Assembly: GCA_011365055.1 (NCBI GenBank)
Contig: RDOG01000007.1
Span: 151,581-215,580, forward strand
Length of the DNA stretch: 64,000 bases
DNA from: Promethearchaeota archaeon
GTDB lineage: Archaea > Asgardarchaeota > Lokiarchaeia > Helarchaeales > RDOG01
Reading direction: 5' to 3'
Shown: positions 47,167 to 62,100 of the stretch, piece after piece
Numbering within the stretch: the first letter of the stretch is position 1
How the letters are laid out: each line of letters begins with the position of its first letter
The notes under the pieces: model-generated
Told to the model about the DNA's origin: nothing
Databases searched by the model: none
The model's input: only the letters and a program-made list of their open reading frames with translations
Position numbers and translations under genes: made by a program

Positions 47167-50100
47167 TATTTATCGCCTCCTCTATCTTCTGATTTTTGAT
47201 CATTTACCTTTTCTTCATCCTTTTTTTCTAGATCACCAGTAGGTTTAATTTCTTCTTGTAATTTAGTTGATGCAAATTGGTTTTTCATCATTTCTAATGT
47301 AGCTTCTCTCTCTTCTGGAGGCAAAAGCATCAAGCTTTCCTTCATCATTTTTTTGTCCGAATCTGAAAGACTAGTTATTTCTTTTAATGCCATGTCTATA
47401 TCTTCTTCAGTAAGTCCTTTTCCAGCTTCAGCTTCTTCTTTTTCCTTCCTTTTTCTTTCTTCTTTTGCTAATTGTTTCTTTTTCAAGTCTCCTAAGTATT
47501 TTCTTTGTTGTTTTGGTGCCATTTTTAATATTCTTTCTAATTCTCTTTGTTTTTGTTCAACGGTTAATTCTGCATATCGTTTTAATTCTTTTTTAATATC
47601 TTTTTCGGATAATGGTTCTAATTCTTTCTTCATTTTCTTTCTTAATTTACCAACTGGCATGCCGATTGCTTGTAAGATTGTGATTCTATCAGTACTAGAA
47701 ATTAATAATTGATTCCACAATAAATCAGATGCTTCTTCAGGCTTCATTTTTATTAATTTTGAATATAATTCATCGCAGTATTCATAAGTATATGGCTTTT
47801 CTTTGATTTGAACTAAAAGTTCCATCATTTTAATAACTTCTGGTTTTTGTACTTCAATTATACCTCCTGCTTTCAATAATCTTCGTCTTGCTTCTGGTGG
47901 GATCATTAATACTTTTTCTAAGTGCGCATCTGCTTGTTCTAAAGTCATTGCTTTTAGCTCGTTTACTAAGCTTTTAGCCTCTGAAGTTGTGACTCTGCTT
48001 CTTTTTATGTTACTGAGTTCACTTGTAAATTGAATTATTTCCGATGAGACCATAGTAGGTGGTTTCAAGCTTAATTGTGCCCATTCTTCTGCAAATTCTT
48101 CCTTAAATAATTCTTTTCTATCTCTTACTACTTGTATTTCTTTAATATCCTTCTTTTTACTAACAACTTTTCGCGTTTTTATTATTTGTTTAACCGTATA
48201 TGGCGTTATAATCCATTTTACTTGCCTATAGGAAATAAAACCAATAATACCTGCAACGATAATTTCTAAAACTACCGATATGGGATGTAAAAAGATAGAT
48301 GTTACAACAACATTAGTCCATTTTGATTTTCCTTCGAAATTTACAGAACTCGGAGTTGCATTGATTGAGATGTTGAATAAACCAATTCCAGTCGTTAAAG
48401 TTGGTATTTGTGCGTAATAATTGCCATCACCTGCATTGATCAATACTCCTGAAGCAACAATTCCTCCATTTGAATACAAGACATATGAAATTGTTGCATC
48501 TGTTATTACTTGCCCAAATTGATCTTCATAATGAACTCTGACCACGATATTATCAATGAATTGATAAACTTCGGGTTTGTCTAATGTCATATTGAGATCT
48601 GTAAAAGCTTTTATAATAATTGCTTCCCAAGTTATTGATGTGTTTGCCCTAAAAGCAAGAGAATCCGATGCATTAATATTAAAGTAGTAAGTCCCTACAT
48701 TGAAATTCGGATTTGCATCAATAATCATCCGATACCATCCTCTATCTGTTGTTACCTCTTCTACTCTTCCCCAATCAAAGGTCCAATTTGATGTAACAGA
48801 ACCAAATCGAATATATTCTTCACTACCCGTAATTGCAGCATCTAAATCAATGTATTTGAAGTATATTGTTCTTTCATGACGGTATCCAATCGATTCATTA
48901 TTGTAGGGAGTCTCAGGAACACCTACTCCAAAGGAATCAAAATAAGCAATTCTGGTATCATGTTTTCTAAAAGCAATTAACATTACAGCGCTTGCATTTT
49001 CATAATTTGGTTTTGCGATCCTAATTGTAATATTTACCTCTTTATATCCTGTCGCATTCCAAGGAATCCATACATCATTTAAAATCCATTCCGTATCGGT
49101 GAAGATACGAACCTTATATTGTCCCGTACCTTTATCAAAAAATATTGGAGTCCACTCAATAAGCGTACCATCAGGAATACCTGCAGTATAATTTTCAAAA
49201 TAAACAAATACCATTGAAGAAAAGACTCCAGTTGAGCTAATTAACGTTGAAGTATTTTTATTTGTAAAATTAAATTCTGTAAGGTAAAATAAAGAATCTG
49301 GATTCGTAGTTCCAAATGGTACTATACTTCCATTATTTGTTATAGTTAAAGGAAAACCTCCCATGGAGTAACTAATTACATTTATTTGCGTTTTGATAGG
49401 TAAAATCTTAATGGTTATATTTGCTATTGCTAGTTGATATTCAGGATCATATGCTTCACCTGTCAACCAGAACCTCACGGTTAAATTATACGTGCCATCG
49501 CCTAAAGGGCCACCATTAACTAAATCATAAAATTCATAATTTTGTAAAAAGAAACCAGTATCAAAGTTAATAACATATAAACCCTTATACGTGGCATTAT
49601 TTTTCACAATATACATATTATTCATTGTATAAGATCCTAAGAGATGAACCTCAGTATTTCCCCATATCGGATCTATTGTCGCTGTTAAATTATATGCACC
49701 AAATGAAATTCCAGTTTGATTTAAGGGTCCTGTAAGATCTAAGTCATACCAGAATAATGAAATATTTAATTCTTCTCCGTAAACAACAAGATTTGCTGCA
49801 CTTGTATTAATTGGTGTCCAAGCGGTATTCCATTCTGGTACTTGAGGCATTATATCCCTGTCATCAAAAGTTATATTAGACCTATGCGAGCGTAAACGTA
49901 ACGTAACCCAATAGTCAAGATTTAATGAAATCGACTTGTCTATTGTAGGACCACGAAGGTGTGTTCCATTTACTGCAATCTTCATTTGGTATGGACCATT
50001 TGTTGCCATATCATAATGGAATGTAAAATTAAATAAATAATAACCTCCACTTAAATAAATTACGGTGAAATTACCAAAATAATCTGTTTCGTTCCAACCT

Positions 50101-53100
50101 TTTTCTTGACCCCACATTGTATCGTTATATAAACCAGAAATTGTATCCCAATTCCAAAAAGTAATGTTTGCATATCTGCCTGTTGTGGTACCATAATCTT
50201 CAATTGGTAGTCCTGAATCAACATCAATATATCTGTAAGTTGCATTAAAGCTAATCATACCTTCTTCATAACGATCTGTGTATACAACTGATGTTCCATT
50301 AATAAAATCAAGCCTAGAACGGATTTCCCTAATAAATACGGATGTTTCTTGCCATGCATCCGTAACATACAAAGCCGTTGCATCTATACGGAAATATACT
50401 CTTGGTATGGCACCTGGGAGCCAAGTATAATTTTCTGTCCACGTCGTATTCATTGTAATATTCCACCGGCCATCATCTAATTCTCTATTAACTGTTAATT
50501 GTATTTGGTCAACATCAACGTTTGTAGTATTTCCATCAATTCCTATTATTGTAATCATAAGATCTGCATAAGAATCACTCACCCCCGTAACTGTATCCGC
50601 TACAAAATAAAATACTTTTAAAGTCATATTCGTTCCCCAAGGTATATATACATCAGGTTCACATATAATTGAAATTCCAGTAAATGGTTTTTTAAATGTA
50701 ATAGCGAACTGGAATGATTGATTTCGGAACATATCGTCTGAATTAGTAGAATTGTAAATGGTCACGTTAAATATATAGGGCAAATCATTTTCAGGCGCGC
50801 TAGCATTTAATTCGATTCTAAATAATCCCGTCTCAGAATATTTTGTGAGGGTTATATTTTCCCATTGACCGTCACTTCTTAATCCCCAAAGAGTTAAATA
50901 CGTCCATAAGTCCGTATATGGTGCAGGTGCTTCCACATCAATATAAGAACCAGAAATATTCCTTTGGGATCCGTAGAAATAATAATAATAATCTATAGAT
51001 ATGTTTAAATCCGTACCCCAATTCCAACCAGAATAGGACTCAGTTGCTGTAGTATTGAAATAAGTATGGTGGTATGTATCAATCATTTTACAAATTATGC
51101 TAACATTAATGGATTGATTTACATAGAAAAATTTAATACCGCTAGGCCATGAGATTGTTAAATTTAAATTATGAACTTTATCTTTATTGATCGTTATGAA
51201 TTCTGAAGTGTTGATTACAATAGTATAATATGGACTTAAAGCATTATAGGATGCACTTAATCCTGACTGGACAAATGAAAGAGTAGCTCCTGAAATTTCT
51301 TCTTCAATATCTAATTCTCCACTGACATTGTCCATATCATAAAATCGTGCGTATAATGTTAAATTCTCACCATATACAGGTGATTGGAATGAATCAACGG
51401 TTAAATATGTATTTCTATATCTTGTTTGAATATACGTTGATGTTGAACAATTATCATAATAGCCACTTGAATGATTTGCTAGTATCGTAAAACTGTAACT
51501 ATCAATACCTGCTAAACAAGATGTATTTATATGGATTATATAACTTCCAATAGTAGTTCCATATTCCCACCATGCAGTTGTATTTAATTGATTTGAACCT
51601 GGTTGTGAAAAATTCTCCAACCAATTTTGCCCTTGATACATTAAACTTATATTAAATTGTCCATAGGTTGCATTAAAACCATTTTGCGTGCTTTCAATGT
51701 CGTTATCTGTCCATAATAAACTTATAGTTGCAAAATTGCCATATGCTACTATTCCTGCAGGAGTATTTATTGTTATACTAGTATATCTTGCTCTTATCGT
51801 AAGGTGAATCAACTTAGTTCTTAAACTATAACTGGAATTAGAAATAGTTAGTTCAAGATAGTGAGTTCCTATTGGTAAATCATCAAGTTTTACATCAGCA
51901 AGTTCGTAATAACCATAATTGTCATTCCCATAGAAAATAATAGAACTATAGCTTACATTTAAAGACAAATCTGAACTTAAATCAAGATTTGGATAGCTGT
52001 TATTATCTACATCTCTAAAATAGATTCTTAAAGAAGTATTTTCGTTCCATGCTACATTTCCAATTGGATCATATTCCAATTCTGAAGCATGAGCTCGAAT
52101 TGTGAAACTAATATTTCTTGTTGCAACAGAGTAGTTCGTGAGTTGAATAGTTAAATTGAGAATATATAATCCAATTGTAAGATTTTGATAGACGTTAATA
52201 TTTTTGATTGTATATTTATTTGTAAGAGGTCCAGAAAATTCTCCAAAATCTAAAATGCTACCATTCATTCTAATGGTCACGTTATTAGAAGTCAATATAG
52301 GATAACTTTCAAGATCTAAATCAAAATATGTAAATGAGAGTGATGCATTATTTCCCCATGGGATGCTTCCTATTGGCTCATAACTTAATTCTGCTATTCT
52401 ATTTCTTATATTAATATTTAATATTAATGAATTATTTTGATACTTGTTAACTGGATCAGAACCCGTCCAATTCATTGTAATTGTGATAGAATATGTTCCT
52501 GCAGCACTCCAGTAATCCGTGTCGATAGTCAAATCGAAGTCTTGATCTATTGGATTTGGAGTCCAACTATAATAAGAAGATGGAATATTAATTTGAATGC
52601 TCATATTCTCAGGAACATATACATCTACACTGTGGAAAATATCCCTATAAACAACTGAAAAGGTAACGTTTTTACTAATTGCAGTAATATCTGGAGCTTC
52701 ATATAATATTTGCGTGTCAATTGGTCTAACACGGAGATAAAATGTTTGAATTGTAGTACCAAACGATATTTGATAAGCGTGAACTTCAACAAGATGATAG
52801 CCAATACTTGGATCTGGAACTGGAAGACCTGTTGTATTTAAGGTTATTTGATAGGTTCCATTATCTGAAGGATACAGATCTTGTACATAATAATATCCAT
52901 TTGTCCAATTTAGTGTGATACTAGCTCCTGGGATGTAATTACCATCCAAGGTTGTGTATGTTACATTAAATGTAACATTTTCTCCCCAAACTGTACTTTC
53001 AGGCGGTAAGAATCCAAGTAATGGTTGATTCAATGTTATCTTTATAGAGATGAATAATTCTTGCCATTCATAATATTGCTTACTAGCATTTAATGTCAAA

Positions 53101-56100
53101 TTATATATTTGGTCTGCGCCAAAATTCTCTATAAATCCTGTTGTATTGATTCTAATAACCCAATAAGTGCTTGTTCCTGAACCCATTTGTAAGAATGTCG
53201 AATTTGCTTGTATTGATGCGTGGTCCCAGGACCAATTCATACTTACGTGGTATATCTCACCGGTTTCGTTGGAAATTCCAACACTTGCTTCTCTATCTTC
53301 ATAATAAATAAGTATATCAAACATCCCTTCTTGAAGGATTGCGCTAGGTGACTGAGGTGATCTTAAACGTGTATAAGTATCCCTCAAAGTAAGATTTACG
53401 CTAGATAAAGTTCTTGAAACATAATTTGACTTGTTGACATCAATTCTAAAGGTGTAAATAACATTTGTTGATAAATTCTCCATTGCGATTTGAATTCGAT
53501 ATATACCAGCTGATGGTTCAGAATAAGTCCAGTTTTCATTATACGCGAAATTCATGGCACCTGGAGAACCACCATCGATATAAATTAGAGACATGCTAAC
53601 CGTTGCACTATCAATTCCTCCACCAAACTCGTCTGTATACAGAATATTGAATGTTACATTTTCTGTTGCGCTATAAGGTGTAACTCCTGGAGGATCATAT
53701 TGTAGGAATGTTGAAATATTTCTGACAGTAATGGGTATGATTGTCATTGCTGTTTTAAACCACTCTGATTGATTATAAATCGTTAGATTTATTTGATAAT
53801 TGCCTAAAGCTCGGGTTTCCATTGAGACATTATAAATAATGTATTCATTTCCTTGTCTAACAGCATAATCATATGTTATTGTCTCTCCTAGAATTTCGAG
53901 TATTAGTACGTTTGTATCGTTTAATGCCATTTCTGGATAATTATTGTCATCAATATCATGGAATTGTAAAGTTAAGTTCTCATTAGTTCCCCATGGTATC
54001 TGTCCGGGCGGAGTATAAAGTATTTCAGTCGTATGTATTCTTATAGTTATAGTAATAATAGCTTCAGCTGTATCAAAGCCGGTTTTAACAATTGTAATAT
54101 TCAATGAATGAGTTCCAACTAACAAATCTTCCGTATCTATGTTATTTAGTCTATAAGAATCCATTTCTGGTGTTATATCAGTAAAAATAGCATCATTAAC
54201 ATAAACTGTAGTACCACTTGTAATGTCAGGATAAGTATCGTTATCGGTATCTCGGAATTGCACAGTCAAAGAAGTTAAATTATGTCCCCAAGGGATCGAA
54301 TCAGGAGGTGTATAAAGAAGTTCGGTTGTGTGATCTCTAATATTCGCGGTGATCATTCTTACTGTTGAGCTATAATTTTCTTTTACGATTGTTAAATTAA
54401 TATATTTTTTACCTACGGTCCAACTATCTGAATCAATATCGTTTAAAATCCAAGATTGGGTTGCTGGAATGAATGTTACATTCGTGAATATGCTTTCATT
54501 TACATATATTATTGTATCAGTTTCGTTAATGGTTGGATAAGTGTTTAAATCCAAATCGTGGTATTGAATTGTTAAAGAAATATTTTTACCCCAAGGTATG
54601 CTTCCAATGGGTTCATAATTCAATTCTGCAATTCTATTTCTAACATTTACACCTATGATAATGGTACTATTTTGGTATTTATTTGAAGGATCCGTGCCAA
54701 TCCACTCAATTGAGATTTCGATGGCATAAGTTCCAGGACTATCCCAATAATCCGTGTCAATAGTTACATCATAATTTTCATTTCCTGGATTTCCAATCCA
54801 ATTATAGTATGAAGAAGATATATTAACATTAATACTGACATTGTCAGTATCATAAATGTTTAAGTCATGATATGTATCTTTATAAGTTACACTAAATGAA
54901 ACATTTTCACTTATTGGCGTTATTTCTGGTACTTCATACAAAATTTGCGTGTCAATAGGTCTAATTCTTAAATTAAATGATTGATAAACATCTTCATAAG
55001 AAATTTGAGATATATTTACAAATAATTGATAAAAACCAGTAAGAATTGGTACTGGTCTTCCTGATGTGTTTATAGTCACATTGTAAATTACGGTTCCAAA
55101 ATCTTCAACGAAATAGTAAGCTTCTGGCCAATTTAATGTGAAATTTGCGTTTGGGATGTAATTTCCATCTGTTGTAGCATAATAAACACTAAAAGTTACA
55201 TTTTCACCCCAAACTGTTGGTCCTGGGGGCAAAAAAGCAAGGATTGGCACGTTTAAAGATATCCTTATCTGAATTTGGAGTTCCTGCCATTCGTAATATT
55301 GTTTACTTGCATTTAATGTTAAATTATATAATTGATTAGTTCCAAATTCATTGACAAATCCTGTTGTATTAATCCTGATAACCCAATAAGTGCTGCTTCC
55401 TGAACCCATCTGTAAAAAGGTTGAATTTGCTTGCATTGATGTATGATCCCACGACCAATTCATGCTCACGTGGTACGTCTCACTCGATTCGTTAGAAATT
55501 CCGATACTTGCTTCTCTATCTTCATAATAAATAAGTATATCGAACATCCCCTCTTGAAGGATTGCACTTGGAGCTTGAGGTGAAGTCAATCGTGTATATG
55601 CATCCCTTACTGTTAAATTAACACTAGAAATCGTTCTACTCACATAATTAGACTTATTAACATTAATACTAAACGTATAAATTATATTTGTTGATATGTT
55701 TTCCATTGCGATTCCTATTTGATAAGTACCACCAGAAATATATGTATAGGTCCAATTTTGATTTAAAATAAAAGACTGGGTTGGTGGATTTCCTCCCATG
55801 TAAATTAAACTCAAATTAACAGTTGCATCCTGAACTCCTTGATCAAATTCGTCTTTATAAGTGATTGTAAAGGTAGCATTTGTGGTTGAGCTGTATTTTA
55901 TAGTACCAGGTGGATCATATTCAAGGAAAGTTGACACGTTTCGTACAGTAATTGGAACATAAACCGTTGCAGTATCGTAGCGATGGGAACTATTAAAAAT
56001 TGTAACGTTTATCTTATAATTACCAAGAGGTAATGTTGACATATTTATATCATATATGATATAAGTTCCATCAGGTTGTCTAATTGCGTGACTATAGGTG

Positions 56101-59100
56101 AAATTTAACAATAAAACAGATGTATCGTTTAAATTCATTTCTGGATATGAATTAAAATCTATATCTCTGAAAGTTATTGCTAAGGTTGCATTAGTTCCCC
56201 ATGGAATTTGTCCGGGTGGTGTGTAAGTTAATTCCGTATCGTGAGCTCTGATATTGACATTAATCAGTCTTTTAACTGTAGAATAATTATCCTTGACAAT
56301 AGTTACATTTAGATAATTTAATCCAAGCTCCCAATCATCTGTATCAATTTCATTTAATATGTAAGATTGAGTACTCGTAATATAAGTTATATTTGTATAA
56401 GGTGTCTCATTGACGTAAACTATTGTATCTGGTGAAGTTATATTTGGATACGTAACTAAATCCAGATCTCTATATTGAATTGTCAATGATGTGTTCCTTC
56501 CCCAAGCAACACTTCCGATTGGTTCATAACTTAATTCTGCAATTCTATTTCTGACGTTTAAATTTAACGTTAACGTTTTATTTTGATATTTATTAACAGG
56601 ATCCGTGCCAGTCCAATTCATTGAAATAGTTATAGGATATGTCCCTGCAGAACTCCAGTAATCCGTGTCAATAGTCAAATCATAATTTTGATTACCTGCA
56701 TTACCTGTCCAACTATAGTAGGTTGATGGGATATTAATTTGAATAGTAACGTTGCTCGGATCATATATGATTAGATCATGAAAAGTATCAATGTAAGTTA
56801 TTGCAAACGATACATTTTCTCCTATAGGGGTAATTTCAGGAGCTTCGTATAATATTTGCGTGTCAATTGGTCTAACACGTAAATTAAAGGTTTGTGAAAC
56901 CTCATCGTATGATGTTTGTGTCACATTTATTTGAACTACATAATATCCTTTCTCAGGATTTGGGATTGGTAAACCTGTTGTATTAATTTCTATTTCATAT
57001 TTACCATTACCTGCAGCACCGAAATCGGTAATTGTATAATAACCATCTGTCCAGTTCAAATCTATAGATGCATCTTCAATATATTCCCCTCCAAGTGTCG
57101 TGTAAGTTATATTGAAGGTGACATTTTCACCCCATACTGTGCCTTCTGGGGGTAATACTCCGAGAATTGGCATGTTTAATGAAATTTTTATTGCTATATT
57201 TAACTCTTGCCATTCATAATATTGCTTACTTGCATTAATCGTCAAATTATAAACTTGATCGGCTCCAAATTCATTGACAAAACTAGTTGTATTTATTTGG
57301 ATGACCCAATAGGTGCTTGTTCCAGTCCCCAATTGTATGAATGTTGAATTTTCTTGCATGGATGTGTGATCCCAAGACCAATTCATACTCACGTGGTACG
57401 ATTCAGCAGTTTCGTTGGAAATACCGACCCCTGCTTCTCTGTCTTCATAATAAATTGTAATGTTATACAATCCTTCTGGAAGGATTGCACTTGGAGCTTG
57501 AGGTGATCTTAAACGAGTATATGTATCTCTTAAAGTTAGATTTACGCTTGAAAGAGTTCTGGCAATATAATTAGCTTTACTTGCATTTACTTGAAAAGTA
57601 TAAATTAAATTAGTACTAAGATTCTCCATTGCAACTTGAATGCTATATTCTCCATTTCCAAGATACGAATAAGTCCAATTTTCATTGTATATGAAAAGCA
57701 TACTTCCAGGTGAACCTCCATCAATATATTTTAAATTAAGATTAATTGTTGCAGCATCTATACCTTCACTAAATTCATCCTCATAAGTAATTGTAAAAGT
57801 TGCATTTTCTGTAGCACTGTAAGGTGTTATACCTGGAGGATCATATTGTAGGAAAGTTGAAACGTTTCTGATTGTTAATGGAGGATATGCTATTGCTGTA
57901 TGATATTTATGTGAATTATTGTTTACTGTAATATTGAAATAGTAACTTCCAAGATTAAATGAATCTGTATTCAAGTTATATATTATATATGATCCATCTG
58001 GTTTTCGCACAGCAGATTCAAAAGTAACATTTGAAATTAATACTGTTGTACTATTCATTTCCATTTCGGGATAAGTATCATCATCTATATCGTGAAATTT
58101 AAATATTAATGTTGCATTTGTTCCCCAGGGGATTTGACCAGGCGGTGTATATAAAATTTCAGTATTATGAGGTCTTATTATAATTTTAATAAGACGTTCT
58201 GCAGGATCATAATGTTCTTTGACTATTGTGATGTTGAGATAATTAACTCCTAACTCCCAATCATCCGTATCAACATCATTTAGGATATAAGATTCAGTTG
58301 CAGCTTCATAAGTAATATCAGTGAAAGGAGTTTCATTTACATAAACAACGGTATCTGGTGCTGTAATATTTGGATAAGTATCCGTATCTGTATCGTGGAA
58401 TTGAATTTTTAATTCAGTAATATTATGACCCCAAGCTATTTGTCCTGGAGGTTCATATAAAATTTCAGTAGAGCCATTTCGTACCGTGAATATAATATTT
58501 ACTGAATTATTTTGATATTGATTTAACGGATCTATTCCCGTCCAATTCGCATATATTATAATTGGATAGCTACCAGCTGATCCCCAATAAGTAGTATTAA
58601 TCGAAATATAATATCTATCTCCAATTCTTGACGTATTATAATAACTATCGTCAATATTTACTGATATACTTACATTATCGCTGCTAATAGGTTGGTTATT
58701 ATGATAAGTATCAATAAATTGGATATAAAAAGTAGAATTATCACCATACTCTTCCACGGGTGGAGACTGATAAAAAATTTGTGTGTCTATAGGACGCACG
58801 TATAAATAAACATTTTGAGTCCTATCATTATAATTAGGAGCTGAACAATTTATTTGAAGACCCCATCTTCCCGAAGTTGGCACCCCTAGATTTAAATCCG
58901 TAACATTTAAAGTAACATTAAAATATGGGATGCTTTCAATAGTAGTTTCCGTATATGACCATAATGAAGAACTCCAATTTAACGTGATTGAAGAACCATC
59001 TGGCTGAATTCCCGATATATCTGTATAAGAGACGTAAAATGATACATTTTCTCCCCATACTGTTCGTTCAGGCGGAATTACTCCCATTGATGCCAAATTT

Positions 59101-62100
59101 TTTTGCAAACTTATTGTTATTTTGATCTCTTGGTGTTCGTAATGAGTTTTATTTATCGTTATTGTTGCATTATATTTTATATTAAGGTCATAACCTGTGG
59201 TATCAATTGATATATACCATGTATCCTTCATAGGATCTTCAATCAATGTATATTCACTATCAATGCTCGAATTATCCCAAGATATAGAAATATTCACTGG
59301 ATTATCTGTAGTATTCACTATTTTTTCTACGATTGATAAATCCCAATATTCTAATGTAATATTATATGGACCTTGTGGAATTAGCGCTGCTGGATATTCT
59401 GGACATTCTATTTTAGTTTCTGTTGGAACTATATTCATTATAACATTGCTCAAATATCGAGTATTATAGCTTGGTGCTGAAGCTGAAAAATTAAAAATAT
59501 ATTTTCCTTCATCAAGAGTCGACATATTTATATTAACAATGTATTCGCCATCAGTAACTCCCGGGTAAATATTTAAGGCTACACCGTTCGCTAATTCTGG
59601 ATAAGTAGATTCATTAGCCGTTGCGGTCATTTGTATGTTTGCATTGGGTATACCTTGTAATTCATGATCTGCATCTCTATAATTCAAATAAATGGTTGCA
59701 TTTTTTGTATCTGACCAACGTATATTGCCTGGTGGCGTGTAAATGAAATCTGATGTAATATCACGTATTGTTAATGGAACATTTAACGTTTTATTTAGAT
59801 GATATGTTTTATTAAATGAAATTATAAGTAAATATTGCCCTGCTGGAAATAAGTTTGTGTCACTAGTGTTGATTGTTAACTCATATTCTCCAGGTGTCGC
59901 AGTTTCTGTAAAATCTAATGGAACTAAGGTTCCATTAATTAAAATATCATCCACGTTTCTAAGTGGACCAGTGGAATTTTGAGCAGTGATTATCAATGTT
60001 GTGTTATCACTATAAGGTGTAACAGGAACAGTACTGAATGATAAGAACATTTCCTCAAGAATAAGAATTGTGAAAGCGCTTAGATTAGTTTGGGTGTCAT
60101 AATATTCTTTATCCGCATAAACATCAATAGTATGTGCTCCTAAATTTGAAATAGTAGTTGGAATGCTAATTAAATAGTTTCCACCTCCTGAAATCATTTC
60201 CGGATCACTCGGGTCAATAATTAAATCATTTCCAATTCCTGTCCAATCATGTATGACAAAAGTTACGTTTGCATCAGCAACCTTCCCAAATCCTGCATCT
60301 AAATCATCAAAAAATATTCCAAGCGATACATCATTTCCTAAGATAAATGTCTTATTTTTATTATAGGTTGAATTTATCAGTGTTGAATGATTGACCATAA
60401 ATGTAGTTTTACTAAATCCTGCTTCTTTTGGACTTAATGAATCATTATAAGTCGAAATTATTGTATAAGTTCCAGCTTTTGCTGTGGATAAAGGAATATT
60501 AAATATCATATATTGTCCACTAACGGTAGTCTCATTACCATAAAACAATTGATTATCAGGATCATAAATTTCTATGCGATTATATCCTGAGTAAGAACTA
60601 TCAGGTAAAGATCTAATTGTATTATTTACAATTAAAGTATCCGAAGGCCTGAAGTTATTTGGTTCCGAATTTCCTGATAATTGAGTATTAGTTATGTAAT
60701 TTGATGAATTAGCACTAATATACCAATATCCTGAACTTGTATAAGAAGAACTATTAATTTCTAATATTTTATCATTCCCAGATGTATAGATATTATATGA
60801 AATTGGATCACGATTTGGATCAAGAACTTCGTTTATAGTCCAATCTCCTGGAAAAGTAATATTGAATGCACGATTAGTATATTTTGGTGCTAAAGATGGA
60901 GATGGATTATAAAATTCCCATGAGACATTTCCTCCTGATGAAACAGAGAAGTCTACTCCTTCTTCATTCAAAATATCTTTAGTCCCATGAGTTTGATTGA
61001 TATACGCAGTAGTATTTGAACGTAAATAACTCGTGTTAGTGTTTGTATGTGTATAGGTTGATGTGACATCTGTGTTCCATAACCCCGTGTTGATTACGGT
61101 GGCATCAGAATAGCCTGACCCTGGAGTTACAGAAACAGCTGTGCCTCCATTTGTCGCCATTTGCAAGTTTATATCATCAGGATGTACACCAGCTTGAAGT
61201 TCCAATTCAAAATTATCAAATGACACTAACCATTCTTTCTTTGTTGCAGTAGTAAAAAGACCCGAAACACTTTGATAAAACTCAGCAATACATTCAAACC
61301 CTATCTCTACATCAACAGTACCTGTTGGGCTAGAAAACACGCTCGTGGGAATTGTAAAATCTGTAACTGAATCCCAAGCGTTATTAGTGAATTCATAAAG
61401 ATACTTATACCAAACAACCGTACCCTCGATTTCCACATAAATTCTTAAATTACCCATTGGTAAATAAGTCAATGAATCAGAGTCTTCTGTTCGTATCAAA
61501 AAGTCAAGCGATATTTTTGCATCATATACTTCTCCTCTAGGTATTGCATAACTTTTTGTAAACGTACCATAATCTCCTACCTCAACATATGTCGAAACTG
61601 TACCCAAAACTGCTGTTATTGAATGCAATTCCATTTCGAATCCATTTGTTCCATAAGTTAGAATATTTGCACCAGTAGAATCGTCATCTGAATTCTCATT
61701 CGCTGGAGGCTCGCTCACAAATTGTGTCCATCCTAATCCAGTGTCAGGAGAAGATGTATCTCCAAATCCTGCAATCCATTCTACACTATCAGAGGTTGCA
61801 TCAATTACTGAATAAATTTGTGTACATGACCAATCTGGTGGAATATCATTAAACACACTTCCTGAAATTCCTAAAAATCCGTCAGAAAAAGTATCAATAG
61901 TGCGATTAGTGGTTTGAGCGGTTTCATCAACTTGTAAAGAAGAACCTATGCCATTATATTCCGTTTGTGATGCATCTTTTGAAGATAAAATTGAATCTTC
62001 TTGATCATCTCTATCAATAATCTCCTCATTTGGTATTTCATCATTGTTTTGATCCTGATTAAAATTAGTTGTATTCAAATTAACTAGTGGATTAAAATAA

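Noticed and set aside
47353..47712. 119-residue plus-strand frame opposite the giant's cytoplasmic tail
   Set aside because: It is the complement of Lys/Glu-rich codons, giving a Ser/Phe-rich product; the sense-strand tail has clear repeat motifs.
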